Source of the DNA: a virus
Direction: 5' to 3' (one strand)
DNA: 64,000 nucleotides
Virus record (IMG/VR): IMGVR_UViG_3300043420_001819
Location: 19,428 to 83,427 of that record
Part shown: positions 34,392-44,365 of the stretch, in pieces
How positions within the stretch are numbered: position 1 is the stretch's first letter
Layout: every line of letters begins with the position of its first letter
Made by a program: the position numbers and the translations under genes
Notes under the pieces: generated by a model
The model's database searches: none
The model's input: the letters and a program-made list of their open reading frames with translations, nothing else
What the model was told of the DNA's origin: nothing

Positions 34392-37300
34392 TTAACGTCT
34401 GATAGCGTTGTTAATTATTTGTCTTCCAGCTCTTGAGCTAAGGTATTGCTCAATTACTGACTCATCCATTGAGTTAACGATAACAACTTCTGATGATTGA
34501 GCTGCAGGAGCTGCAGGCTGTTTTGAAGCTTGATTAATAGCTTTTAAGTCATTTCGAGAAAGTACATACTCTCCTGTTTGAAGAATAGCTGGAACTTCAT
34601 CTCTTTTCAATCCTGTTTTATTATCGTTAGTTACGTAACCCCCTGTGTGGTAAGTTTGTGCTTTAATCTGTGCAACTTGTGCCATACCTGCAGCTATTTG
34701 CCCTGCTGCAAGTACTGGACCAAGGAATGGGCCACCTTCAGCGAGTGCTTTAGTCGCACCTACATAGGTATTAACAATTGCTTGTGCAACTTGTGCTGCT
34801 TTATATACTGCAAAGGCTGCCTTACTTTTTTTGCCAGATAATAAGTAAAATGCTTCAGCTATTTGTCCCATAGCTCCGAAACCTTTTCCATATAAATCAA
34901 CAGTTCTATTAAACTCTGCTTCTTTTAGTTTATTATCTTTTTCTCTAATAGCCGCTAACTCTGCGGTATGAGCTTCTTGCATTTGTAACTCAAGAGCATT
35001 AATTTCTTTTTGCATTTCAAGTTTTTTCTGCCCTTCAGCCATAGTATCAAACTGTGCTTCATACTCTGCTTTCTGTGCTGCAAGAGTATTATAATGAATT
35101 TGGTATAATCCAATTTGTTCATTAAGTTGCTTATTTAGCTCCATAGTATATAGTGTATAATCAGTATCAGACCCAGCACCAAATCCTACAACTTCTTTTT
35201 CCATTTTAGCTTTAAAAGTTAAAGCAGATATAAGTGTTTGTTTAGCTGAAACAAGACTCATCTGTGCGAGAGCATCTGTTTTTGTATATCCTGCATCTAA
35301 TAATTTTTGAAGCTCATCTAATCTGTTAATTTCAGCAGTATTAACATTTGTATCATTTAAATAATCAAGTGCAGTTGCCTTCAATAATAACCTAGCATGA
35401 TACTGCTCATACGTTGCTGCAGTAATTTGGTTTTGAGTAGATAAAATTTGCTTATCAATATTTGCGACATCAGTATCAACTTTTTTAATTTCAGTTTGAA
35501 GGAATTGAGATTTTTCAAGTAGCTTATTCTTTTCTAGAAGGTCTTGTTTATTAGAAGAATTATGCTTAACGATATCTTTTTCTAATTGATTTTGATCAGA
35601 TAGTAACTTATTAAGGTATTGAGTAGTCTCTGCTTTACTCTTCATTAAATCATTCTGTATCCCACCTAGCTCATTTATTTTTGTAAAAGTTGTTGCATCT
35701 CCATTTTGTAGTGCAGAAAACCTAGATGCTGTTAAAAAACCTTTATTTCTTTCAACATTGTAATCTTTTTGTTGTTTTAAATGCTCCTGAGTTAAATCAA
35801 TTGCCTTTTGCTCATCAATATTTCCTAAATTACTCAACTTATTTTGTGCCGCATCTATATCAAGAATATCTTGTTTAATTTTTGCATAAGTTTTAAACGC
35901 TGCAACTAATCCTTCTAGTTGTGTTCTTTCTTTATCTGTGCTTGCTACAGTATTCTTAATAGCATCTTCTAATTCATTAAATAGTCTAGGTAAATCTTCA
36001 ATTTTTGCTTCTTTTAATTTATTAGAGAACTCAGCTGCTAAATCACCGGCTACTTTACCACCATCAATATTAAACTGCTCACTAACCCAATTAGTTAATT
36101 GTTTTTCTAAGTTAGAGTTCATTTGTATTGCTGTTTGTTTAAAATTTTCTACAGCAACATTACTTCTTTCTGTAACATTAATATTATTTTGATACAAAGT
36201 TTGTATATCAGTTGCAATCTGTTTTAAATTTTTAATATATTCATCAGATACAACCTTTATTACTTCAGTTTGTTTATCAGACAGTTGTATTGCACTAGGT
36301 TGGCTTGCTAAAGGTACTGTACTATTTGTTGATGTAAGTTCTTTAAGATTTTCAACATTTAAATCACCATTTGTATTAATAAGAACTTTTTTAAAGTCAG
36401 GTAACTTTCCTTTTCCCTCCCCTATTCTTATAACAGCTTGTTTCGTTTGCTCATTAACTTCTAAAACTACATCACCTAAACCTGCTATTTCATTTTTATA
36501 CCGTTGTAGTTCATCAACTAACCTAGTAGCTTCTTGTATAGAAGATGTGCCTATTTCAATACCAGGCCCAGATAGGGCTGTTGATGTTTTAGTAGACCCA
36601 ACAACAGTAGACTGGGAAACATTTGCAAGAGTACCACCAGTAATATTTAATGGCATACTAAGTTTTTTCTCAATGTTATCTACTAGGGTTGAAAGTTCTT
36701 TAATACTCCCTGGCTTAAGCCCTGATTTAATAGTCTCTTCGAGTACTGGAATTAGTCTTTGAGTTGCATTAGCAGCTTTTTGACTAGTAACGGCACTATT
36801 TGTGAGAGCATTTGCAGCTTCTACAGTTCTATCTGAAAGCTCTGTAGTAACAGTTGACTGCTCATTTAACCATTTTATTAAGTCAGTCATAGCAGCTTTA
36901 TTTTTTCCACTTGAAAAATCAGCATTTTTAACAATTTCTTGTTGTTTTTTAAGGATAGCAACTTCGTCAGTAATTGCATTTACTAGTAGTTTATTCTTAG
37001 GGTCTGCACCTTTTAAAGCACTATCAAGAGTATTTAACATACTTGTTATAACTTTATCAATCTCTTGTTGTGCTTTTGTTCCTGTTATTGCTGTTAATTC
37101 AGGAGTTTGTCTTACATAAGCTTGAGCATAAGCAGTAGCTGAACCTAAATTTTCTCTAGTATCTAACAAAGAATTTGTAATCTGCAAAGTAGCATTTAAC
37201 TTAGATATTTCAGATTGATTCTTATCAATCTCAAGTGCTATCTTAATTTTATTATTCCCTGTTGCAGTTCTGTATTGGCGTTGTAAATCACGAATTTTAT

Positions 37301-40300
37301 CAGATATTGCTTGAATATTTTCTTCAATACCTAAAGTTTCTATTTCATTTTTAGTCCCTCTAATTGCATCGGCTGCGTAATAAGCAGCAGTACCTATTGC
37401 TGCAATTGCAAGAATTACTGGATGGCGTAATATAGTATTAAGTGCAGCTTTTAGAAGACCAACTGCACCACTAAGTATTCCTACTCCACCTGCTGCTGAT
37501 GCAGCTGCACCACCAAATACACCTAAAGCTCCTACTCCATGTATAAGGAAAGGTGTAATTCCAATTAATACCATATTTTTTAAGGCATTAACCAAACCAA
37601 TTACTGTAGTTGTTGCTGCCCCTGCTTTTGTGATAAGTAACCCTAAACCAACAGTTCCAGCTATAATACTTATATTATTGATAAAATTATCTTTAAACTC
37701 ATCCCAGTTATCACTTACTTTTTTAATTACTAAAGATATTTCTGACATTTTTTGGGTAAGAGATTCAACACCTTTAAATACTATTGGTAAAATATTTGTA
37801 GCTAATTCATTAAATGCTATCCCTAAAGAGTTACCTAATTTTTCCCATGTAATAGCATAACTTTCTGTTACATATGCTGCTTTGTCTACTTCTCCCTTAA
37901 CTCCTGCGTTAAGTTTAGATAAATGTCTAAAAAACTCATCAGCATTGTTTCTTAATAACGTTAAAGACTGTCTTGCTAGAATATCCATTCCAGAAGTTAA
38001 CTGTGAAAAGTCAGCATCACTTAAATTCTTTAATTTATTAATTAGCTCAGTCATTGCTTTATTGGATTCCTTAGTATCCAAATTTAGTCTTGTCATAAAT
38101 GACTTTTGGTTAATACCTAATGAGCTATAGAAATAATCCATATCTGAGGAAGATTCAGATAATGTTGTTGCAAAACGTCTAATTTGAGTACCAATAGTAG
38201 ATGCATTAACCCCTGCATTAGAGAAAGCAGTAGCCATTGCTAGTACAGCATTTGCAGTTATCCCTGATGACTTAGCTGCTGCAAGAGCATAGTTAGATAA
38301 TGTTCCCAAATCTTGAGTAGATAAACGAGATTGATTAGCTGCATAAGCTAATTTATCGGCAAAATCAGTAATAGTATCTGTTGTACCTGTTACTGCGTCT
38401 TTTACATCACCAAATACCTCATTAAAAGTAATAAGAGCACTAGCAGAAGTTGCAAAAGTATCCCCAGTTAATCTTGCCATTTTAATAACGTTTTCTGTTG
38501 CTTCTGCTACGTTATTAGATGCAATACCAGCACGTCCAAGTGCTAGTGCTGCCTCATTAATATCTTTTAAGTTACCACCATAAGTAACAGATAGTTTTGA
38601 CAAATTACGCTCTAACCTATTAGCAGAATTAGCAGACATATCTAAAACAGCTGATAAGGTATGTTGCGCTTGGTCAAACTCAACGGAGTATTCAATACCT
38701 TTTTTCATAGTATTAATAACTTGATAAATACCTGCATATAAACCAGCATAAGCTAAAGCTCTATTTGCAATATTTCCTAACCATTTAACTTTAGACATTT
38801 TAGATAACTCAGCACTAACTTCTTTAGTTCTTCTTTTAGTAGCATCTAATTCTTTTTCTAATTTAATTGTTTCAGAGGTAGCGTCTTGAATAGCGTCTAT
38901 AGGTGCTGATTTAAAACTAGTATCAAATTGTTTTTTTGATTTTTCTGCTTTATCAATAGAAATTTTTAATTCATCTAATTGAGAAATTGCTTCATTAAGT
39001 GTAGAACGAGGAGCCCATTTAAGTTTAGTATTAATTAATCTTTCTAGAGCTGCCTTTTGGTCTCTGTAAGAAGCAAGAATTTTATCATAGTTTTTATCAA
39101 ATTCTATTTTTTTATTAAAAGTGCTCTTAAGAGTATTCATTTTATCTTGAAGATACCCTACTGCCTTAGAATCATTTAATATTTCTGTACCAAAAGCCCT
39201 TAAAGATTGTGTAGTTTGATTATACTCTTCAGGTTTAATAGTACCTGCTTTTAAGTTTGCGGCAGCTTCCTTCTCAAGGGCATTAGCTTGTTTTAATACT
39301 TCTATCTTTTTATAAATTGTAGCTAATTCAGCTTTAGCAAGAGCAGGGTCAGCTGTACCTTGTTGTAATTCTTTAGAAACTTCTCTTACTTTTACTTTTA
39401 ACTGTGATAAAACAGAAAGAGAATCAGGTGTAAACCCTTGTTTTATCCCGGCAATCTCTTTGTTTAATGTCTTTGCTGCCTCCCTAGCATTTACAAAACT
39501 TTTAGAAAGGTCTAATCTTGAAGATGCTTGTTGTACTTCTGTAATAACACTATTTACATTTTTTAAACCGTTTTGTAATGAAGTTACATAAGCATTAACT
39601 CCACCAGTAGATAATTTTGTTGGAGCTTTCGATAGTAGTCCCTCTACCTTTAATATTTCTGCTTGTAAAAGTTGTTTTGCAGCATTTGCTTTGTTAAGGT
39701 CCTCTGTAGCCGCTGAAGGTCCTTTTTTAACTAGTATATTGTCTAAAGATTCTTTTTGCTTTTTTAGGGCACTCAAGGTATCTTCAACTTCTTTTTTAGC
39801 TTCCTTACGAATTGATAATAGATTTTTTTCTTTAGTTGAAAGGCTAGTATATAAATTAGAAGATGATTTTAGAGCAGCTTCTACTTCTTGTACAGATATT
39901 GCATTAGCTGCTAAAGCATCTTTCATAAGGCTAAGTTTATTAACAGTAGAGTCTATTTTTTTGGAATCAATTTGTAGAGAACCAAACTTTGCAATTGCAT
40001 CATCAATTTTTAGTGTTTTATTATATGTATTAGTTAAATGTTTTTGTAAAGTAAATAAACCGCTTGTATCACCTGTTTTATCAATATTTTTACTTAGCTC
40101 AGTAAAATTACCTTTTAAACTACGGATTACTCCACTAGATATACCTAAATTTTTTAAAGAATTAATAAGATTATTAACATTATCCTTAGTACCTTCTACA
40201 GTATAGTTTAGTGCTTGACCTAAACCCTTAAATTGTAAAGTACTAGAACCTACTTGACTTGCTAAAAGTTTAAATCTATTTTCTAACTGTGGTGTTAACT

Positions 40301-40547
40301 CTCCATCTGCTTCACTAATCGCATCTTGAAAATCTTTTACTTTTGAAACAATCTTTTGTATTTGTTGGCCTAATTTATTATATTGTGCAGACATTTTATC
40401 TAATTGGGCTGGATTTGCAGAGAGTATTCTATTAGCTTTCTCTCTTTCCTGCTCTAATGCTGTACCTAACTTAGTAATTGTTCTAAATAGGTCTGGAGCA
40501 CCCTTCTGTACAAAGTCAATATTTAATTCAATAGTATTTTTAGCCAT
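34392..40547 (-). CDS. Tape measure protein
   Basis: A 2,051-residue protein that sets tail length and spans the tube. Long coiled-coil regions occupy about 1-620 and 1080-1900. A TP901-type core lies at about 640-830 (DTFATSASALITFNEVFGD, then FSNAGVNASTIGTQIRRF), and a hydrophobic stretch at about 950-1060 has several membrane-compatible segments that could insert into the host membrane. The C-terminus (about 1910-2051) is Ala/Gly-rich and then conserved-looking (GGYVTNDNKTGLKRDEVPA). It starts after an ACGATTATAGG motif at 40576-40585. Confidence 0.95.
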   Translation of the reverse strand: MAKNTIELNIDFVQKGAPDLFRTITKLGTALEQEREKANRILSANPAQLDKMSAQYNKLGQQIQKIVSKVKDFQDAISEADGELTPQLENRFKLLASQVGSSTLQFKGLGQALNYTVEGTKDNVNNLINSLKNLGISSGVIRSLKGNFTELSKNIDKTGDTSGLFTLQKHLTNTYNKTLKIDDAIAKFGSLQIDSKKIDSTVNKLSLMKDALAANAISVQEVEAALKSSSNLYTSLSTKEKNLLSIRKEAKKEVEDTLSALKKQKESLDNILVKKGPSAATEDLNKANAAKQLLQAEILKVEGLLSKAPTKLSTGGVNAYVTSLQNGLKNVNSVITEVQQASSRLDLSKSFVNAREAAKTLNKEIAGIKQGFTPDSLSVLSQLKVKVREVSKELQQGTADPALAKAELATIYKKIEVLKQANALEKEAAANLKAGTIKPEEYNQTTQSLRAFGTEILNDSKAVGYLQDKMNTLKSTFNKKIEFDKNYDKILASYRDQKAALERLINTKLKWAPRSTLNEAISQLDELKISIDKAEKSKKQFDTSFKSAPIDAIQDATSETIKLEKELDATKRRTKEVSAELSKMSKVKWLGNIANRALAYAGLYAGIYQVINTMKKGIEYSVEFDQAQHTLSAVLDMSANSANRLERNLSKLSVTYGGNLKDINEAALALGRAGIASNNVAEATENVIKMARLTGDTFATSASALITFNEVFGDVKDAVTGTTDTITDFADKLAYAANQSRLSTQDLGTLSNYALAAAKSSGITANAVLAMATAFSNAGVNASTIGTQIRRFATTLSESSSDMDYFYSSLGINQKSFMTRLNLDTKESNKAMTELINKLKNLSDADFSQLTSGMDILARQSLTLLRNNADEFFRHLSKLNAGVKGEVDKAAYVTESYAITWEKLGNSLGIAFNELATNILPIVFKGVESLTQKMSEISLVIKKVSDNWDEFKDNFINNISIIAGTVGLGLLITKAGAATTTVIGLVNALKNMVLIGITPFLIHGVGALGVFGGAAASAAGGVGILSGAVGLLKAALNTILRHPVILAIAAIGTAAYYAADAIRGTKNEIETLGIEENIQAISDKIRDLQRQYRTATGNNKIKIALEIDKNQSEISKLNATLQITNSLLDTRENLGSATAYAQAYVRQTPELTAITGTKAQQEIDKVITSMLNTLDSALKGADPKNKLLVNAITDEVAILKKQQEIVKNADFSSGKNKAAMTDLIKWLNEQSTVTTELSDRTVEAANALTNSAVTSQKAANATQRLIPVLEETIKSGLKPGSIKELSTLVDNIEKKLSMPLNITGGTLANVSQSTVVGSTKTSTALSGPGIEIGTSSIQEATRLVDELQRYKNEIAGLGDVVLEVNEQTKQAVIRIGEGKGKLPDFKKVLINTNGDLNVENLKELTSTNSTVPLASQPSAIQLSDKQTEVIKVVSDEYIKNLKQIATDIQTLYQNNINVTERSNVAVENFKQTAIQMNSNLEKQLTNWVSEQFNIDGGKVAGDLAAEFSNKLKEAKIEDLPRLFNELEDAIKNTVASTDKERTQLEGLVAAFKTYAKIKQDILDIDAAQNKLSNLGNIDEQKAIDLTQEHLKQQKDYNVERNKGFLTASRFSALQNGDATTFTKINELGGIQNDLMKSKAETTQYLNKLLSDQNQLEKDIVKHNSSNKQDLLEKNKLLEKSQFLQTEIKKVDTDVANIDKQILSTQNQITAATYEQYHARLLLKATALDYLNDTNVNTAEINRLDELQKLLDAGYTKTDALAQMSLVSAKQTLISALTFKAKMEKEVVGFGAGSDTDYTLYTMELNKQLNEQIGLYQIHYNTLAAQKAEYEAQFDTMAEGQKKLEMQKEINALELQMQEAHTAELAAIREKDNKLKEAEFNRTVDLYGKGFGAMGQIAEAFYLLSGKKSKAAFAVYKAAQVAQAIVNTYVGATKALAEGGPFLGPVLAAGQIAAGMAQVAQIKAQTYHTGGYVTNDNKTGLKRDEVPAILQTGEYVLSRNDLKAINQASKQPAAPAAQSSEVVIVNSMDESVIEQYLSSRAGRQIINNAIRR

Positions 40548-40575
40548 AAATAACCCTTAGTGAGTAATAATTATC

Positions 40576-40585
40576 CTATAATCGT
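40576..40585 (-). promoter_or_regulatory. ACGATWAT motif, tape measure gene
   Basis: On the minus strand ACGATTATAG, 29 nt before the tape measure ATG and inside the short gap after the chaperone gene. Confidence 0.55.
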
Positions 40586-40588
40586 ATT

Positions 40589-41275
40589 TTAATGCTTCCG
40601 TCTTGATTCCTGAATTGTTTTATCCATTTGTGCTTTTTTCTGTGCTTCAACCTGGTTGTGTACTAAAGTAGAAGCAATTGTGAAAAAAGGAGTTTGGTCA
40701 TACCAACCACCTGCATCAGGTAAGAATTTAGCATTATATATATTGTAGGCATCTACTGCTGGATTTAAAACATCTATATTAATGTCATAAATTGGGCAGT
40801 GTGTGTATAGAGTATTATTTACCATAAGTTTAAAATCAGGGTTTTTATCTTTTTCCCCAATAAAACCACAATTCCTTACCCCTTGAAGTCTTTTCTGTTT
40901 ACAAATATCACACTTCCAACTATCACCTGAAAGTATTTCTGCAAAGTATAGTTCAACAGTTTCTTTTAGTGATACATACTCTTCTTCGCTAATAGAAGAT
41001 TTTTTCATAATTTCTTCAGAAATTTCTACTATTATTTCTGAAGGAAGTTCAGATAATTCTAATGTTTTATTATTAATAGTTTCAATAGTAATGATTGCTA
41101 TTTCACAAATACGGTAAGCGTATTGTTTAGTTCTATGACCGGAGTATAATTGGTCTAATGAGTTAATTTGTCCAATGGAGAGGTTTTTGTATACTACAGT
41201 GACCTCGGGAAAGGACATTTCAGAATAAACCCGAGGTGTGTAGTAATGAGTTATCTTACTATTTAGATTTCCCAT
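40589..41275 (-). CDS. Tail assembly chaperone, second part (T-like)
   Basis: A 228-residue protein immediately before the tape measure gene, the standard position of the second tail assembly chaperone. It has CDICKQKR, and later cysteines in NCGF and HCPIYD that could form a zinc site. The start codon overlaps the G-like gene by 17 nt in a different frame, where a TGGGAAAT run is present. A frameshift fusion with the upstream protein, as in lambda G-T, is possible but not shown. Confidence 0.7.
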   Translation of the reverse strand: MGNLNSKITHYYTPRVYSEMSFPEVTVVYKNLSIGQINSLDQLYSGHRTKQYAYRICEIAIITIETINNKTLELSELPSEIIVEISEEIMKKSSISEEEYVSLKETVELYFAEILSGDSWKCDICKQKRLQGVRNCGFIGEKDKNPDFKLMVNNTLYTHCPIYDINIDVLNPAVDAYNIYNAKFLPDAGGWYDQTPFFTIASTLVHNQVEAQKKAQMDKTIQESRRKH

Positions 41276-41678
41276 CTACGGTGATTCCAAGTAGAATCTC
41301 AGTGTGTTCTGGATTTCTAGTAATAGCAGCAATGGCTGTTGCTACTTCACTTAAAACTTCTAAAGGCAATAATTCAATACATGAATCTTCCATAAGGCCA
41401 TTTGTATCTCTGATGAATTTAACAGGTTTACCTTTTTCATCATCGATATTAGACCAACCAACAACTCCTCTTTTAACAATGTTCCAGTTAAAAGAACCAG
41501 TTGCAAACATTATTGTTGAATCATCTTGATTAATTTTTGTCAGTCCATCTTCTAATTTAGCAAAAGACTTTGAATCAATTTTTTTAAGCTGGATTGTAAA
41601 AGGATTTTCATCACCCCTAAATAAAACGGGGATAAAATCATAAATTTCGTCTTTTTTTGTAGAGACTACTAGAGGCAT
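41259..41678 (-). CDS. Tail assembly chaperone, first part (G-like)
   Basis: A 139-residue acidic protein between the major tail protein and the second chaperone gene, where lambda-like phages encode G. The middle segment reads FTIQLKKIDSKSFAKLEDG, and the end VDGKSK overlaps the T-like gene. It would coat the tape measure during tail assembly. The call rests on synteny and size more than on motifs. Confidence 0.7.
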   Translation of the reverse strand: MPLVVSTKKDEIYDFIPVLFRGDENPFTIQLKKIDSKSFAKLEDGLTKINQDDSTIMFATGSFNWNIVKRGVVGWSNIDDEKGKPVKFIRDTNGLMEDSCIELLPLEVLSEVATAIAAITRNPEHTEILLGITVDGKSK

Positions 41679-41705
41679 ATATTTCTCCTAAAATTTAAAA
41701 CTAAA

Positions 41706-41725
41706 TAGTGAGGGCAAAAGCCCTC
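41706..41725 (-). terminator. Terminator-like hairpin after the major tail protein gene
   Basis: On the minus strand GAGGGC-TTTT-GCCCTC, followed by ACTATTTAGTTTT. The stem is perfect but the U-tract is interrupted, so partial read-through into the chaperone genes is expected; this would give more tube protein than chaperone. Confidence 0.65.
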
Positions 41726-41730
41726 TGGTA

Positions 41731-42759
41731 TTAATAGTGAGCTACTAAGATTGCTTCACCAATTGTTGCATCTTCATACGCCTCGAACTCAATTTTGTTT
41801 TCAAGGATACCATCAGCATCTTCAATAGAAACTGAAGTATATCTTACACGTGGGAAGTAGATAGCAAATTTGTGAGTACCTGATGTCATTTCAAGATAAA
41901 CAGCACCATCAGTGTTGTTTTTAAACTTGTTAAGTTCAGTGTAATCTTCAAAAGTAACTGACATTGACCCTGATACAACTTTAGCAGTTACTGCTTTATC
42001 AGAGATACCTTCTGTAGTGATAGCTTCTCTATCTGATACAGTGTTTTCAATTGTGAAAGAAAGGTCTTTCGCTTCATAAGATACACCGTCAACAGTAAAT
42101 GTAGCATTTTTACCTACATATGGGTTTTCAGTAATTGCAGTACCCACAAGAATTGTTTCACCAGAAGCAGTTGTATACCCAGCAGCACCCATATCAAAAG
42201 AGATAGTTGCAAGGTCAGCAACAGGGAAATCAAATGTTACACTTCCTGGAACAATACCAGTATATGTGATAGTTTGACTATCTGATGCATCACATCCAAG
42301 CATTTGCTTAACTGCCAATGATGGTTGGTCACCACATGGTTTAGCAAGTTTATAAAGTACAGCTGTACCTGTTTCACCACTCTGTGCTTCATAGATTTCA
42401 TAAGCAGGTGTAACACCATCATCAGAGAATCCAATAAATGCACCAGTACCAAGACCAGCATCTTCACGTACTCCAAGAGCAACTTCAAGAAGAGCAGAAC
42501 CATTAAGGTCGTCTGATGAATTTCCTAGAGGAATAAGTTCTACACCAAGAGTTCCACTTCCATAGATTTTTCCAGCAAGTTTAGGCGCACCAATGAAAGA
42601 GTTTTTAATTGCTTTTCTTTCAATAGAATCACCTTCTGGACGGAGTGCAGTGTCATTAGTTACCTCAACAACTTCGCTGTTTGTAAATGTACCGCCTGAA
42701 TTAAATGAACTCTCTTTGAGAATTGCATATACGGCACTATTTGAACGATAAATAGCCAT
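41731..42759 (-). CDS. Major tail tube protein
   Basis: A 342-residue protein of the tail tube type, with the start MAIYRSNSAVYAILKESSFN and TNDTALRPEGDSIERKAIKN, followed by strand-rich tube domains and a C-terminal region (SVTFEDYTELNKFKNNTDGA) typical of these proteins. It lies between the tail terminator and the chaperones, with its own upstream ACGATAATAA motif and a hairpin terminator behind it, consistent with high expression. Confidence 0.9.
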   Translation of the reverse strand: MAIYRSNSAVYAILKESSFNSGGTFTNSEVVEVTNDTALRPEGDSIERKAIKNSFIGAPKLAGKIYGSGTLGVELIPLGNSSDDLNGSALLEVALGVREDAGLGTGAFIGFSDDGVTPAYEIYEAQSGETGTAVLYKLAKPCGDQPSLAVKQMLGCDASDSQTITYTGIVPGSVTFDFPVADLATISFDMGAAGYTTASGETILVGTAITENPYVGKNATFTVDGVSYEAKDLSFTIENTVSDREAITTEGISDKAVTAKVVSGSMSVTFEDYTELNKFKNNTDGAVYLEMTSGTHKFAIYFPRVRYTSVSIEDADGILENKIEFEAYEDATIGEAILVAHY

Positions 42760-42789
42760 TATAATGTCCTTTTGTAAGTTTTGTCACAA

Positions 42790-42799
42790 TTATTATCGT
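42790..42799 (-). promoter_or_regulatory. ACGATWAT motif, major tail gene
   Basis: On the minus strand ACGATAATAA, about 31 nt before the tail tube start, in a gap between genes. Confidence 0.58.
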
Positions 42800-42810
42800 T
42801 ACTACTACAA

Positions 42811-43227
42811 TTATGTGTTCGATAACTTTTTAATGTACGTAACCTTTAATACTAATTGTGCTACAGAGTATGGCATAATCAAACCACCATCTCTTTTGAA
42901 ATCAGTTATAATTGACTCAATTGTATTACAACGCAAGAACTCATTATTCTCTACTACGCTCTCCACAATCTCAACTAGTTCTGATAAAGTATCTTTTGAT
43001 TCTAAATTTTTTTGTCTGTTGTAAATATAGATTGGAATTGTTGCATCCACTTTTACTTTACCATTAGACATATTCTCTCGTGACTTATTATCTTTCTCGT
43101 ATAAAACAGCAACTGCAGGAAATTGATTTACATCAGACCAAGCAGGAATAATATTATTATATAGTTTTTTAAACTGTCTAGTCTGCTGTAAATCATCAAT
43201 AAGTTTAGTAATCATCTCTATTCTCAT
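42811..43227 (-). CDS. Tail terminator (U-like) protein
   Basis: A 138-residue protein at the position of the tail terminator, between the head-tail joining gene and the tail tube. It has the alternating helix/strand pattern of this family: ITKLIDDLQQTRQFKKLYN, then FPAVAVLYEKD, and KVDATIPIYIYNRQ. The start overlaps the preceding gene by 4 nt (ATGA). Assignment is mainly from synteny. Confidence 0.65.
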   Translation of the reverse strand: MRIEMITKLIDDLQQTRQFKKLYNNIIPAWSDVNQFPAVAVLYEKDNKSRENMSNGKVKVDATIPIYIYNRQKNLESKDTLSELVEIVESVVENNEFLRCNTIESIITDFKRDGGLIMPYSVAQLVLKVTYIKKLSNT

Positions 43228-43814
43228 TTAAATCCTCCATATTTTGCTATGTCCATACGCATATTAATAAAGTCATCTATAATATCGTACATTGATACCA
43301 TTTGAAACTCTCCGATATTTGTTCCTTTTATTGTAGTTGAAATATCAAAAGGGTCTGCTATCTTAAACTCATTTTTACCTTTTATTAATGGTTGCATAAT
43401 ATTATCCATCCAACCATACCACGAAGGTATTGTACCATCTTTTCTTGGTTTATACCCAGCATTAGTTCCGTAGGCAGATTTTAGGATAGAACCATTAACT
43501 TCACCAATAGATGCGTACATAGAAACTGAAAAATTATTTTTTGCTGTTGTATTAGCGTGTACATAATAATCTAAAGAAGAGCGAAGGGTTCCTGTATTGT
43601 AGTGAGGAAGTGGGTTATCATCTGGTCTTCTTCTTTTACTTTTAATAATAGAAGCTGAAACTTTTTTACTAAGAAGCTTATAGACAGTTCGTCCCCAAAT
43701 GTTAACATTTTTTTTAGCTTGGCGTGCAAAATCTTCTGCAACACCTTTAGCTATTTTATCTAAGTTAAGCCTAAATGATTTAGTTAACTTTGTATCTTCA
43801 TAAGGGGAAAACAT
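43224..43814 (-). CDS. Head-tail joining/tail completion protein (gp10-like)
   Basis: A 196-residue basic protein with the pattern of HK97 gp10-like and Z-like completion proteins: an N-terminal helix (LDKIAKGVAEDFARQAKKN), TGTLRSSLDYYVHA, and YSASIG-type strand (YASIGEVNGSI). It lies between the connector and the tail terminator. Good by synteny, moderate by sequence. Confidence 0.65.
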   Translation of the reverse strand: MFSPYEDTKLTKSFRLNLDKIAKGVAEDFARQAKKNVNIWGRTVYKLLSKKVSASIIKSKRRRPDDNPLPHYNTGTLRSSLDYYVHANTTAKNNFSVSMYASIGEVNGSILKSAYGTNAGYKPRKDGTIPSWYGWMDNIMQPLIKGKNEFKIADPFDISTTIKGTNIGEFQMVSMYDIIDDFINMRMDIAKYGGFK

Positions 43815-43816
43815 AA

Positions 43817-44362
43817 TTAGAGTCTATAGATTTTATAGGCCTCTAATACAGTTACGGCCATTTGAGGAATAACATCTAAAGGTTTTATAGATTGTTTAAT
43901 ATCCGTACTTAATAATGAATAGTTATCATAATTTTTAGCAGCATCATTAAACATTTTTCTTCCGATAATAAAAAGTGCATTAACAAGTGCTGAAGGAATA
44001 ACTTCAGGGGTAGTATACCCTATTGTATATTCTACATAAACATTATCAGTGCCTGAAGTAAAAGTACTATCAGAATAATATATAAGGTTTTTATTGAACG
44101 TTAGTGTTGAAACATCAACATCTACTCCGCCTATTGTTACTACCTCAATAGTTTTTATGTTTCCTCTAGATACATAAATTCTCCCATTACCAGTACCATT
44201 TAGTACTTCAGTAATAGAACGCTCTAATATTGATACACCATAGATTTCATATATGTAGCTTTCTGCCCAACCAAGTATATCTCCAACTAAATCACGTTTT
44301 GATACATCATCCCCATCTACATCAACATAGTCAATAAATCTGGTGGTTAGTTCTGAAAACAT
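43817..44362 (-). CDS. Head-tail connector (gp6-like adaptor)
   Basis: A 181-residue protein with helices around a beta-rich core containing ITEVLNGTGNGRIYVSRGNI and VYVEYTIGYTTPEVIPSALV, typical of head-tail adaptor proteins of the HK97 gp6/SPP1 gp15 class. Two bases separate it from the joining protein. It would bind under the portal. Confidence 0.78.
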   Translation of the reverse strand: MFSELTTRFIDYVDVDGDDVSKRDLVGDILGWAESYIYEIYGVSILERSITEVLNGTGNGRIYVSRGNIKTIEVVTIGGVDVDVSTLTFNKNLIYYSDSTFTSGTDNVYVEYTIGYTTPEVIPSALVNALFIIGRKMFNDAAKNYDNYSLLSTDIKQSIKPLDVIPQMAVTVLEAYKIYRL

Positions 44363-44365
44363 TTA

